Assembly: GCA_948567375.1 (NCBI GenBank)
Contig: OX419756.1
Location: 41,208,552 to 41,272,551 of the forward strand
Reading direction: 5' to 3'
Length of the DNA: 64,000 nt
DNA from: Lunularia cruciata
Lineage: Eukaryota > Streptophyta > Marchantiopsida > Lunulariales > Lunulariaceae
How positions within the stretch are numbered: position 1 is the stretch's first letter; every line of letters begins with the position of its first letter. Position numbers and translations under genes: made by a program. The notes beneath the pieces are model-generated. The model did not search any database. It was not told the DNA's origin and saw only the letters and a program-made list of their open reading frames with translations. Positions 11,312 through 22,054 of this stretch are shown one piece after another.

Positions 11312-13207
11312 GTGATCCTTTTGAGTTTTACCAAGTTGTTTCAGGTGGCTGCAACAGTAGCAAGAGGAGACATTCCTATGTCTATTAGTCGGGTGTTAGG
11401 TGCTAGTCTACTTCTTGCGATGGAGAAGGACACGAGGGGCATTAGACCAATTGCTATTGGAGAGATCTTTCCGCATTTGGTCAGTTGTACCATTGTCCTC
11501 AACATTGTTCTAATTTTTGACAAAAGCTCAATCCACATCAGTTTGGAGTAGCTACACCTAGAAGATGTGATGTTATATCTCTAGGCATTAAAGCACTCCT
11601 AGGTATTCATCCAGAGTGGGTCGTGGATGTTGAGATGGATGTTGAGAATGCTTTTAATAGCGTCTCATGGGCATTCATCTTTAGAGAGCTTAGGGAGGCT
11701 AGTGGATCCTTGGTGAGTCTCATTCCTTTTGTGTGGTCTTTTTATGGCTCTCTTGCTTCCCTTTATTACCGCCATGGTGGTTCAAAGGAGGGAATCACCG
11801 TCTTGGAGTCAGCTGTTGGTACACATCAGGGAGATCCTTTTGGGGGGGGGGGGGGGGGCCCTTATTTGCCATGGTTCACTTTAGAGCTCTCCTATCTACT
11901 ACTTTGGCCATGCCAGGTTGTGTATTTCTCTCCTTGGCAAATGATACACACATTGTAGGCCTTGTAGATCAAATTAGGCAGGCCTTTGACTACTTGACTA
12001 CTAAGCTACATCTCGTAGGCTTGAGAGTCAAGGTGTCAAAGTGTAGGGCATGGTTGCCTTTAGGTATCCCTCCCCACCTTGAGCTTTCAGAGGGGTGTAT
12101 CACATCCATAGATGGACGTCGTGTTCTTGGAGTGCTAGTAGAATTGGAGGATTTTGTGACATACTTCTTAGACGTTGCTCTTGTAGAGTATGTTCTCCAT
12201 GTGGATGACCTTCCATTACTAGGAGATCCACAGGTGGCATTTGGTATACTCTCTTCCAATATTGCTCATTGACCATCCTACCTCTGTGTAGTTCTTCCCT
12301 CACCGTCCTTCCTATCATGTCTGAGAGCATTTGATAGGAGGATTATGGGAGTCTTTGGTGATATTATTGGACCAAGGACTTTTGAGTGTGTGATAAGGGA
12401 TTTGTCACGTAGACAAACGGCTCTCCGATCTCATGTGGTGGTGTTGGCTTGCTATTTATGGAGGAGATGACACCTATAGTATGTTTGGGTAGTTGGGCTC
12501 TCTCGGCACCCCTACTTTCATATCATTTTATGGTTGCTAATAGGCCGGTTTTGGAGACTTATGTGACAGAGGTGGAGTGAGGATCCTTTTCTCTCCAAGT
12601 GTTATTGCGGTAGACAAAAGATAGTCTATCCTCACGAGCACGAGAGGATTTTCCACCTTTTGCTTCACTATTGTCAGATTGGACTAGAGGTTTGCAGTCT
12701 TCCTTGATGGAGCGATAGTGTGAGCATATGCTACATTCTCTCTTAGTCGACTCCTCCATTCTTCAAGCTACTAGAGCACATCTTTGCTCTTGCTCCGGCA
12801 AGGGTGCAGGCTCTTGGATCCTAGCTTGACCATGCATTAGGGCATTCCGACTTGCACAAGCTACTTTTTCTACAACGATGAGGTTTCTCCTAGGTTTGGT
12901 CCACCCATCTACATCTTCATTACTCACTTGTGAGTGTGGTTCTACACTAGATGCAGCAGCGGTCCACATGACACGATGTCCTTTTGGAGGACAAAGGATA
13001 GCTACCCATGATGCCATTAGGGACATAGTGTTTGGTATGGCATGCGAGAGTAGATACTTGGAGCGTGTGTATGCTTTGCAGACGACACATGTCAAGACAG
13101 ACTTATATTTGGTCCGAGATGATCAAGTGACAATAGCGGATATTGTGGTTACAAGCCCTACACAAGATACAGTTTCAGAGGGATTGATTACCTATCCCCC
13201 TGGATGA
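11312..13207 (+). pseudogene. Non-LTR retrotransposon (LINE) reverse transcriptase, 5' part
   Basis: Several frames on the + strand together read as the reverse transcriptase of a non-LTR retrotransposon. In order: the LARPIAIGE-like palm entry (GIRPIAIGE, about 11,440-11,460), the D-N-AFNSVS motif (VENAFNSVS, about 11,640-11,670), GTHQGDPF (about 11,818-11,842), and the catalytic box, which reads SLANDTH at about 11,935-11,955 instead of the usual ADD. The thumb (KCRAWLPLG, QVAFGIL) follows. After several stops, a clean frame at 12,878-13,207 carries a CxC-X9-H-X3-C knuckle at 12,929-12,979, then CPFGGQRIATHDAIRD and a TDLYL...IADIVV block. That layout fits an R2/NeSL-type restriction-like endonuclease. 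A 17-G run at 11,842-11,858 shifts the frame. The lost first Asp and the frameshifts mark it as inactive. The reading continues after the inserted chromovirus at 19,224. Confidence 0.75.
11842..11858 (+). repeat. (G)17 homopolymer inside the reverse transcriptase
   Basis: Seventeen consecutive G residues lie exactly where the family has its Gly-rich GDPxGGPLF motif. The frame before the run (ending GTHQGDPF) and the frame after it (beginning GPLFAMVHF) differ, so the expanded run is the frameshift site. Length could also be a sequencing or assembly artefact. Confidence 0.8.
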
Positions 13208-13386
13208 TGTAATAACAAGAGCTAGCCATATGGTCTAGATGTGAAATTTGGTTTGGTAACATCTAGAATGATGTTGGAGGAGATCCTCTTTGTCTATATA
13301 ATAAAGAGAAGGTGCTCCTTTGAGACATCAAATGTTTGAGTGTGAAGTCTATGTTTTCCCTCTTCTCCTATCCTTGGAGTATTACA
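13208..13386 (+). repeat. 5' LTR of chromovirus, internally deleted
   Basis: It starts TGTAATAACAAGAGC and ends GGAGTATTACA. Only 179 bp remain compared with about 733 bp in the 3' LTR. Both ends match the 3' LTR, but the join at about 13,276 jumps straight from the ATCTAGAATGATGTT block to the GATCCTCTTTGTCTATATAA promoter block, so roughly 550 bp were lost. A TATA-like TCTATATAATAAAG is retained near 13,293. Confidence 0.9.
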
Positions 13387-13387
13387 A

Positions 13388-13399
13388 TGGTATCAGAGC
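13388..13399 (+). other. Primer-binding site (tRNA-iMet type)
   Basis: TGGTATCAGAGC begins one base after the 5' LTR. This is the standard plant LTR-retrotransposon primer site complementary to the 3' end of initiator methionine tRNA. Confidence 0.9.
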
Positions 13400-13524
13400 G
13401 AGTGTCTTAGTCCAAGAGAGTAGATCACCCCTCTTGGAAGAGCACAAACTATTGAAACTGAGTAATTTGAGGTAGAGAACATAGAGTAATTGCAAGACTT
13501 AGGAAGGACTTTAGAGAGCAGATG

Positions 13525-14947
13525 GGATGGATGCACCGGGAGGACAATTTCCCACACCTAGCTTTCCATTCCCAAATCCATTCCACGTCAAGGTTATGTA
13601 CATCTAGCGCAAACAAATGAGTGTATCGCTAGTTTATCACTTTGGTGTAGAATTCATGGACAGGGTGATGAACTCACCAAATCCGGTGATTCTACTTGTG
13701 GTGATATATGACAAAGAGAAGGATTTGACAATTCACATTCTATTATGATGATATGGATGTGAATGTCCCAAATCCTCTTTCTTTCAACACTCAAGTAGAA
13801 ATCCGTTATGTTGTGAGACCAAAAGTGATGTTTAGAGATTTTGTGGTTAAGAATTTTGGCAAGGAGTATTATCAACGAGTGATAGCTTTTGAGGTCCCAA
13901 TGGTAATTCCAATAGTTTGTGTACTTTCTAGAGTGATCTTATTGACTCTGTATTGAAGTAGACATTAGCAATTGAGTGTTACAGGAACCATAGATCTACA
14001 ATTGCAAGAGCTGGTGCAAGGGATGTTGAATGAATTTTGAGAGATTAAGATGACCATGGAGGCATTACAAAGTCAAGTGCAAGAAGAAGAGCGATCAAGC
14101 CATGCAAGAAGAAGAACCGTCTCAAAACTCAATACCTACAATTGAAGTACTTGGAGAGGCACCTGTGCCTACAAACCCTATCAACGATGGAGCCACATTG
14201 CTACTCCGGATTAAGAAGACCTGCAACATCAAGCCTTACAAGGTGCAACGTAGGATGGGAGTAGTGGAAGATTGGATCTCGAGAATGAATTGATACTTCC
14301 GATTGTTCTCAACAAAGATCACGGAGCATGCTACAGGTATGTTTGCATGTTGGTACTTGACCGAGAAAGCCCTCACATGGTATGATGCTTGGGAATGATC
14401 CATGTTGGCCAAGAGAAGGGAGGTCACGTGGACGGCAATGCAAGAAAGATTGCTAAAGAATTTCCCATTGGTGGATTTTGTGCAGACGGTTCAAACCCAA
14501 CTATGGGGATTGAGACAGAAGAACAACATACAAGAGTATGTGGAGGTAATTCTAGATCTACAAGTCGTGATAACCAATATGAGTCCAGCAAAGACTCTTG
14601 ACAATTTCAAACAAGGGTTAAAGGAGCGGATTTGCCAAGAAGTCATGGTGCAAAATCCTCGTACAATATTTGAAGCCATTGCTTGTGCACAGAGAATAGC
14701 AAGAGTATTAAGTGGGAGTGAAGGAGTAGTTCCACCTCAACATTATCGGGCAAAAATGCCACACATGGGTGGACCAGTACCGATGGAATTGGGCAACCTT
14801 CAATTTTGAGATCGAGGAGCACAATCGCTTCAAGGGGAGAGTGGACGGGTAGAAGAACAAAGAGATGGAGTTCCACAAGGAGAAGGAACTTGAGGAGAAC
14901 AATGCTACAATTGTGGCCGTATTGGGCACATATCTACCAACTATTGC
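13525..14947 (+). pseudogene. Chromovirus gag with zinc knuckle
   Basis: The capsid-like segment is clearest at 14,402-14,809 (a retrotrans_gag-type helical stretch containing FPLVDFVQTVQ and LDNFKQGLKERI). It is followed after a frameshift by a CCHC zinc knuckle at 14,903-14,947 with pattern C-X2-C-X4-H-X4-C. Gag packages element RNA into virus-like particles. Stops near 14,038, 14,292 and 14,807 and frame changes show decay. Confidence 0.8.
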
Positions 14948-15155
14948 ACTCATTTCCCTAAAGGCACTCGGTCTTTGTACATGCAATCTTTGAACAACAT
15001 GGAGAGGCACATTGAAGAGGAGGAGGTGGAAATAACTTCAGAAAATGACGATTACCAATAAATGTACCTTACGGCCTTACTAGCTCAATAAGGAAGCAAG
15101 AAGCAAGGGAAGGAAGAAGACTAATGCGCAAAGATCCCGAAAGGCAACCTCACAT

Positions 15156-15460
15156 TTGATTGTCGTGAATGGAGTCCTAGAAGGCAATCAAGAGAGAGTA
15201 TTAATCGATCCGGGAGCAACAAAGAATTTCTTATCTCGCTTTGTTGCAATAAGATTGGCAATGGATCTAGAGAGAGATGGGATTGAAGAAGTAAAGTTGC
15301 CTAACGGGCAAACAAAGAGGATTGAATCATTACCTAGACGGGTAACACTCTCTATAGGAGAATATCAAGAAGTAATTGAGTAGCGAGTGATACAATTAGC
15401 TCGTTATGATGCAATCCTAGGCATGCCATGGATGGAGCATTACAACCCTATGGTAGATTG
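15156..15460 (+). pseudogene. Chromovirus aspartic protease
   Basis: Retropepsin-like segment with the active-site region reading LIDPGATKNF (about 15,196-15,225) in place of the usual D-S/T-G-A, followed by a flap-like stretch and the ILGMPWM motif (about 15,415-15,435). The Ser/Thr to Pro change in the catalytic triplet and the stop at 15,381-15,383 argue that it is inactive. Confidence 0.75.
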
Positions 15461-15629
15461 GAGTAAGAAAGTAGTGAGAACCCACCAATGGTCAATGATT
15501 GGGGTTAAAGAAAAATCACACAGACATGAACTACCTCTATATGTCATAGGGACGACAATTGTATGTAAGACCGATAGATGTTTCATGGGTCTAATAAGAG
15601 AAAACCAGAGTGCACAACTCAATGAACAA

Positions 15630-16883
15630 ATTCCTGAGAAATTGGAAGCTGCGGTGGATGAATTTCAAGATGTCTTTCCCAATGATCTACCCTCAAGATT
15701 ACTATCAAAAAGGAGAGTAGATCATAAAATTGAGACACTCCCGGAGAAGACACTTCCTTATAAGGCCCCATATCGCATATCACCTCATGAGTTGGAGGAG
15801 TGTAAGACTCAAATTGAGGAGATGCTGCAGAAAGGGTTCAGCCAACCTAGCATATCATTATATGGGGCTCTTGTCTTTTTTGTGAAGAAGAAGGATGGTA
15901 CAATGCGCATGTGCATTGACTATCGAGGTCTCAATCAACAAACAATGAAGAACAAACACCCCTTACCTCGCATGGTGCATATTTGATCAGCTCCATGGAG
16001 CAAGATACTTCACCAAATTGGACTTACGAAGTGGTTACAATCAAATCCAAATTGTAGAGGAGGATGTGTACAAAACTGCCTTTCAAACCAAGTATGGCCA
16101 CTTCGAGTATCTTGTGATGCCTTTTGGCCTCACCAATGCACCTACCATTTTCATGAGTCTAATGAATGACATATTTTTTCCATACTTGGATAAGTCTGTT
16201 ATCGTCTTCTTGGACGATATCTTAGTATATAGTAGTAGATGACATAACACAAACAACATCTACGAGAGGTCCTCTAGATTCTAAGACATAATCGATTGTA
16301 CGCCAAAATCTCAAAGTGCAAGTTTTGCAAGTTTGAAGTAGACTACTTGGGGCATAGAGTAAGTGCATAGGGCATTCAAGTATTGATTGATAAAATAGAG
16401 GTCATTAAAAAATGGAGTGCCCCAAAAGATCAGACTCAACTCAAGAGCTTCTTGGGGTTGACGGGATTCTATCATAGATTTGTCAAGGACTTCTCCAAGG
16501 TTGCACAGCCTTTAACGGCACTACTTGGCAAGGGGAAGAAGTGGACATGGGGAACCGCGCAAGAGTTGGCCTTTCAAGAATTGAAATCCGCCTTGCTACA
16601 TGCACCAATCTTGAAGTGGTATGACCTAAAACGTCCAATCAAGTTGGCTATAGATGCATCAAGCGTAGCAATAGGAGCAGTCCTACAACAAGAGTGGCAT
16701 GACAAATGGCATCCAATTGCATATTTCTCTCAAAAGTTGTTATTGGCAGAGTGCAACTACCACACCACAAAACGAGAAGAGCTTGCCATTGTTCTAGCAA
16801 CCAAGCATTGGAAGCACTATATAGGCAAGAAGGCATTTGTAGTAGAGACTGACCACAAACCTCTAGTCTACCTCAAGACATAG
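15630..16883 (+). pseudogene. Chromovirus reverse transcriptase-RNase H
   Basis: The RT reads in order [13 protein letters not shown], the [21 protein letters not shown] block (15,870-15,930), then after a frameshift near 15,985 [21 protein letters not shown] and the catalytic FLDD (16,207-16,218). The tether and RNase H follow at 16,383-16,883, with LGLTGFYHRFVKDFSKVA, the AIDASSVAIGAVLQQ catalytic strand and KREELAIV. Catalytic Asp residues are visible, but a frameshift and stops at about 15,984 and 16,240 break it. Confidence 0.88.
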
Positions 16884-17139
16884 AAGGATCTATCTCGTCG
16901 CCAGATTTGGTGGGCAGAGTGGAGACAATGCTTCAACATGACAATCACCTACGTGGAAGGTAAGAAGCAACTTGCAGATGCATTCACCTGCATGCCAATG
17001 GCAAACAACTTGGTGGTAGAGGTTAAGATTAACCCTAAATTTTGGCCAGAGATTCTTGCTACTACAAAAACTGATCCACAGATTATAGAAGCACAATCAT
17101 CCAAAGGTGTCACCAACACCCAAGGACTCACCTTTTGTG

Positions 17140-18255
17140 ATGGTAGATTATAGATCCCAAATTTCCCAGAATTACGCACCACCATTCTAGCGGAATGTCA
17201 TGATTCGGCCATTGCAGGTCATGTTGGAGTGGACAAGACCTTGGATGCAGTTTAGCGCCATTACTATTGGCCCAAGATGAGCAATGACATGATGGAATAC
17301 ATGCATAGCTGCCTACTTTGTCAATAGAACAAAGCTTCTAATCAAGCTCTTGCAGGGCTCCTTCAACCTCTCTCCACTCCTACCCAACGTTGGGAACAAG
17401 TGAGTATGGATCTCGTTTGTGAATTACCCAAGACCACCTCAGGGTTTGATTCCATCGTGGTCTTTGTGGACCGGCTCAACAAAATGATTCATGTACACCC
17501 TACCACCAAGGAGGTGACCGCTCCACAACTAGCTTAATTATACTTAGATGTAGTCTTCTCTCACCATGGCTTGTCTAGAGTACTTATCACCGATAGAGGT
17601 CCTCAATTCACCAGTTTGTTTTGGTGAACACTCTTTGGTTTCTTCAAAACCAAGTTGGCTATGTCCACAGCTTACCACCCACAAACAAATAGCCAAACAG
17701 AGTGGGCTAATCGCACAATTGAAGACATGTTATGCGGCTTCACCTTAGAAGAGCAAGAGAGGTGGGACATCCTACTCCCGTTGGTGGAATTTCCTTACAA
17801 CAATTCAATGAATGCATCTATCTAGGTCACTCCATTCTTCCTCATGTATGGTGAACATCCCTTCACACCATCTAGCTTGATGAAGATCCGTCCAGTGGGT
17901 ACCAAGGTCGATGCAATCAACACATTTGTTTCTAGAATCCAATAAGGTGTGGAGAACGCCAAGCACAGATTACAGATTGCACAAAAATCAACAGAAGTAG
18001 TATGTTGATGCATACCATAAGCACATGGAGTTCAATGTTGGGGATCAAGTGTGGCTATCGACAACCAACCTCACATTAGTTGGACCTTGTAAGTTCAGAC
18101 CTAGTTTAATTGGGCCTTTCTTGATTTTTTGTCTCGTCGGCGCTGTGGCCTATCACCTTGAGCTACCACCACACATGAAGATCCATCTAGTGTCCCATGT
18201 TTCTCTACTATGCAGATATGCTCCCCAATCAGGCCATTCCACACAAGACATTTGA
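17140..18255 (+). pseudogene. Chromovirus integrase with GPY/F-like module
   Basis: An HHCC zinc module (HDSAIAGHVGVDKTL ... CLLCQ, about 17,193-17,330) precedes the DDE core: MDLV (about 17,405), ITDRGPQFTS (about 17,585) and the Glu in QTEWANRTIED (about 17,695). A module with KFRPSLIGPF (about 18,085-18,120) matches the GPY/F region. All three DDE acids are visible, but in-frame stops occur at about 17,253, 17,325, 17,535 and 17,822. Confidence 0.85.
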
Positions 18256-18282
18256 CCTTGTCCGACACTCATTGATGACATA

Positions 18283-18470
18283 GAAGAATATGAAGTGGAG
18301 TATATTCTCCATAAATGCATGCATGGTACTCGCCATCCGTGGGTGGAATACCTAGTATAGTGGAAAGGTTACCCTCTCTATCAAGCAACCTAGGAGCCCG
18401 CTACTAATTTGACCCATGCACCGGTGTTGGTGCAAGCATTTGAGCAACAATTGCACAATGAGTACATTGC
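18283..18470 (+). pseudogene. Chromodomain at integrase C-terminus
   Basis: The frame reads YEVEYILHKC, then WVEYLV, a stop, WKGYPLYQAT, a stop, and EPATNL, which is the three-strand plus helix signature of a chromodomain. Chromodomains target integration to methylated histone tails. Two stop codons sit inside it, replacing a residue before WKGYP and the expected Trp before EP. Confidence 0.85.
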
Positions 18471-18475
18471 GTCTT

Positions 18476-18490
18476 AAAAGGAGGGAGGTC
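18476..18490 (+). other. Polypurine tract
   Basis: AAAAGGAGGGAGG followed by TC directly precedes the TG of the 3' LTR. It is the plus-strand primer site. Confidence 0.8.
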
Positions 18491-19223
18491 TGTAATACCA
18501 AGAGCTAGCCATATGATCTAGATGTGAAATTTGGTTTGGTAACATCTAGAATGATGTTATACATGATGGTAAAAATAGATCAGATAGAAGTATCACCAAA
18601 AGAGTACTTCTACTAATAGGGCAGAAACCAAAATGGACATGAGAACCTTAGAACCAATAGCTAGACATATGATTTAAAGGTGAGAATTGGTTTGGGAACA
18701 TCTAGAAGTATGTTACACATGATGGACAAAACAGATCAGAAAGAGATATCACCAAAAGAGGACTTCTACTAATAGAGTAGGAACCAAAATATACTTGAAA
18801 TCTTTGAAGGCAATTTTGGAGGCCTAAACCGATGAATTAGGCCTCGAAAATGTGTATTCCCATCCCACTGGGAGGAGGGCTGGCCTTCCTTCCCCCGTGG
18901 TTTGTCTCGATGAGAGCTTTCCAACGGTACCTTACTTGATTTTTGAGACTCATACAGGAAGATTCACTATAAAATTCCCTCCGGTCAAAGATTATTTGAC
19001 CAGCTAGATAGGACCAAGACCGACATGTCACCCATCCAAGTAAGTAATCCAAGGGTGGAGCTTGCTAACATGTCACCTATTTGTGTGCCTAATCCTAAGG
19101 GGTAGCTTCCTTGTCGAAGATCCTCTTTGTCTATATAATAAAGAGAAGGTGTTCCTTTGGGGCATCAAATGTTTGAGTGTGAAGTCTGTGTTTTCTCTCT
19201 TCTCCTATCCTCGGAGTATTACA
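18491..19223 (+). repeat. 3' LTR of chromovirus with duplicated U3 segment
   Basis: About 733 bp, starting TGTAATACCAAGAGC and ending TCGGAGTATTACA. Its U3 carries an imperfect tandem duplication with period about 156 bp (units starting 18,503 and 18,659, both containing AGCTAG, TTGGTTTGG, AACATCTAGAA and ATCACCAAAAGAG). A TATA-like TCTATATAATAAAG lies at about 19,130. Confidence 0.9.
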
Positions 19224-19715
19224 GATGGGTGGCGAGTGCAGCAGTAGGTCACAAGGTCTCCAAGTATAGGGGTATGCATTGAGGTCACCTCTTTGTTCCT
19301 CTAGCCTTGGAGTTATATGGAGCGATGGACACGACATTTGACACATTGGTCAGGGAGTGTGCGAGAGCTTATAATGTTAAGGTCGGGGGTACCACTCTCA
19401 CTCTCATACTTTGTAATATATTTTAGATAATATGTGTCCATTGCTCTATAGAGTGCAGTGGCGGCTGGTGCAATCCATAGTAGAGCAATCACATTAGGTG
19501 ATGTTTTTTCATATGCTCCCTTTGTGTGTAGACAATACAACTTGCATAGCTAGGATATCTTAGGTGCAGGTGCGGAAAGGCAGATTTCTCATATAGACTA
19601 TATTGGGACTTAGCCCCATGTTATCTTTTTTGTCTTTCCCTTGTAGTATGGCTTGATGGGGTCTTTCGATCCTTTGGTTTCCTAAGCGGTCGCCTTCTTC
19701 CCTTCTTAACTTTCA
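19224..19715 (+). pseudogene. LINE C-terminus and 3' UTR, continuation after the chromovirus
   Basis: The LINE protein resumes right after the chromovirus TSD: a KVSKYRG...HLFVPLALELYG stretch (about 19,255-19,320), VRECARAYNVKVGG (about 19,350-19,390) and, after a frame change, VSIALYRAVAAGAI. The remainder is 3' UTR containing the GGGACTTAGCCCCA palindrome near 19,611 and the terminal CGGTCGCCTTCTTCCC. No poly(A) run follows. The same tail recurs in the five truncated fragments at 6.0-10.4 kb. Confidence 0.7.
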
Positions 19716-20894
19716 AGGTGAGAGAGTGATCGGCAGAAGCACCAGATTCCCTTCTATGCAGCGGAGGTAATCTGAGCTGAGACTGTTCAGAGAATCTGAT
19801 TGACTCGTCGAACTACACGAGAGCTGCAGTGCGTGCGAATCCCATGGAGATGCTTGGCCATTGATTGGGTTGATACCCTTCTGACGGCTCTCAACGACAA
19901 GGCTGCCGTTCTGACATGGTGTTTACACTGTATATAGACGAGAGACGAGGACATCATACTCCTTCGTCCAAGGGCGAAACGGCCCCAGCAACTGCCATAG
20001 ACGGCGCAACGAGTTCTGAACAATCCCTTGCCCTGGAGTTTGCTTCCGGACAAATGAATTGTAGAAGAAAATGCCATCAAAACGTTCAAATCTTTCCTCC
20101 TGATGTCAACTTGCTGGGTTCCCTCTTTAGACTTCAATTTTCAGAAGACCACTCAGTCAGTGCCAAGTAAGTACGTTGACCCACCACCAGTAGCAAATTA
20201 TTTCTGCTGCTCATGTCCTTTTGGTGGGAGTTCAATAATCTGCAAGAACTGTAGAAAGACAAGATACGGAAACTTTGCAAGCTCCCTGAAATTATGGCTG
20301 ACAGTTCCAGTTTCAAGTTGGGAAAGTCAATCCAAACAGCCTATTACGGTGCGTTTGAGATCGAGAAGCTCGTGTTTGTGGGGCTACGTAGCCTCTATGT
20401 CGACGTGTTCGTGTATGGCTAATGCTTCCCATGAGTTCCGGGGGGCTAACTCCATGATCTCATCCACTCGCAGAATCGCAAGTGCGACCACTTCGATGCT
20501 CTTTCGGATGTCCCGCAATGTGGGGTTTCAATTGTGTCCTTAGTATCTTGCCATAGGCGCCTCACAGTATATAATCTTTGAACTCCCTTCGTGTCAACGT
20601 ACTTCGAGGGTTCCAGCCCCATCAAGCTAAAGCAGCGTCGTGTACGGAGACAGAAGGAAGGTACGTTGAGGCAAAAGCCCAGTCTTCAGAACAATGTCGT
20701 GTCATTGATTCCTTATCTCAGAGATTTTGTGCGATATAGTGCACTAAGTACTTTGCTATTCCTTGCCTGAACATGGAGAGTTTATGCGTGAAAGAAGCCT
20801 ACAGTCCTACACACCTGCGCGCATTGTGCGATCTTCCTGAGTAACGAAGGCATGAACTTTAACAGCGCGATTCGGTGTTGTGTCCTGCAGAACC
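19716..20894. other. Region upstream of expansin 1, possible promoter or 5' leader
   Basis: No convincing gene. Moderately GC-rich frames are open on both strands for up to 146 codons but match nothing I recognise. TATATAATC at about 20,568 is a TATA-like string some 320 bp before the expansin 1 ATG. The ATG at 20,895 is preceded by TCCTGCAG, which resembles a 3' splice site, so a 5'-UTR intron is possible. Confidence 0.45.
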
Positions 20895-21950
20895 ATGACG
20901 GGCCTCTGGAAAGCAGACTTTCTTAGCAGCGTTGTGGCTCTAACAACAGCCTTGGTGATTGTACTAAAGGCTGAGGTTAGTGAAGCCGGCACGGAGTCGA
21001 AGGATGTTGCTACCACGACATGGGCTCCTGCGACCGCAACATTTTATGGAGGAAGCGACGCTGCAGGGACGGCAGGTGGTTACTGCGGGTACGAAAATCC
21101 TTTCACCCGAGGATATGGCGTCTCTACTGCTGCCATCAGTAACAGCCTGCTCAACGACGGCCTCAATTGTGGAGCCTGTTTTGAAGTCATGTGCAAGTAC
21201 TACGATTCCGATTACACGAAGAAATGGTGCTACAATGGCAAGACGACGATAGTCACAGCTACCAACTTAAGCCCTCCTGGTTTGAATGGAGAGCATCACT
21301 TTGACTTGGCGCAGCCTATGTTCGAGAATATAGCAAACATGATAGGTGGCCGCCTCCCTATCCAATATAGAAGGTAAGTCTAATGCCTCATACTATAACA
21401 CTGCACTGCATTTCCTTTGCACTATTTCAGGCACGTGAACAATCTGTTTGTCCATCATGAAACGTATGACGTTAATGTATCTGAGCAGCAAGCAAACAGA
21501 AGTCCTTGCTTGGTTCATTCCTCTCCTCGTCGGCGAGCTGTCTTCATTGTGTCTGTGGGTTCATCTCAATGGATATTTCACTTCGGTCTACGAGGAGTCT
21601 TCTTGGACTTGACTGACAGGATCATCTTTCTTGAGGTTTGTAGGGTTCCTTGCAGTAAACAAGGTGGCGTAAGGTTCACCATCATGGGCAATCCTTATTT
21701 CAATCTCGTTCTGGCTTTCAACGTGGCCGGCGGTGGAAATGTCCATGCAATGGCAATGAAAGGTTCCCAAACCGGTTGGTACACCATGAACAGGAACTGG
21801 GGCCAAAATTGGCAAGCTTCCTGCAAACTCACTGGACAGGCCCTGTCATTCCGTGTAACTCTTGGTAGCGGAAGCACATTGGTTCTCAGCAATGTAGCTG
21901 ACTCGAATTGGCAGCACGGCCAGACATACGAGGCGGATATGAACTTTTAA
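20895..21950 (+). CDS. EXPA: Alpha-expansin-like protein 1 (two exons)
   Basis: Joined exons 20,895-21,373 and 21,644-21,950 give about 261 residues, the usual length for alpha-expansins, which loosen primary cell walls in the apoplast without hydrolysis. The intron (270 bp) is GT-AG with donor AAG|GTAAGT and splits an Arg codon before VPC. Residues 1-33 form a signal peptide. Domain 1 (GH45-like) shows TFYGG, CGYENPF, LNCGACFEV, WCYNG and the HHFDL motif. Domain 2 (CBM63-like) shows GGVRFTI, NPYFNLVLAFNV, a Trp-Tyr and RNWGQNWQ, and ends SNWQHGQTYEA. The family's paired cysteines FCPP and GGWCNPP are both missing: the sequence runs TNLSPPGLNGEHHFDL. An intron present in expansin 2 after GTxG is absent here. 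I chose the ATG at 20,895 because the frame upstream has no other ATG. It appears intact. Confidence 0.9.
21374..21643 (+). other. Intron of expansin 1
   Basis: Begins GTAAGT and ends TTTGTAG. It lies at the conserved position between domain 1 and domain 2, inside the Arg codon of the RRVPC motif. The second intron of expansin 2 and the interval in the expansin pseudogene are at the same place. Confidence 0.9.
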
Positions 21951-22054
21951 TCCTGCTTCTGAGGACCTTCGCCTGCGAGCCTGTTACTGAGAATGCTAAA
22001 AGGTGCTTCCTCGAAATTTATCTTTCACAATGCAGAGAACGAAATTTAGGCAGA

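Larger units (their letters stand above)
13208..19223 (+). mobile_element. Ty3/gypsy chromovirus, degraded, inserted in the LINE
   Basis: A complete LTR-to-LTR structure of about 6.0 kb. The LTRs begin TGTAATA and end TATTACA. The flanking target-site duplication is GATGA (13,203-13,207) versus GATGG (19,224-19,228), 4 of 5 matching. A tRNA-iMet-type primer-binding site follows the 5' LTR and a polypurine tract precedes the 3' LTR. Domain order is gag, zinc knuckle, protease, reverse transcriptase, RNase H, integrase, chromodomain, which defines a chromovirus. Stops and frameshifts interrupt gag, RT, integrase and the chromodomain, so the copy is not autonomous. Confidence 0.93.

Noticed and set aside
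20384-20525. Reverse-strand frame with an AILRVDEIMEL stretch resembling a chaperonin (TCP-1) C-terminus
   Set aside because: Only about 45 codons between stops and no other chaperonin motif nearby; similarity is too short to support.
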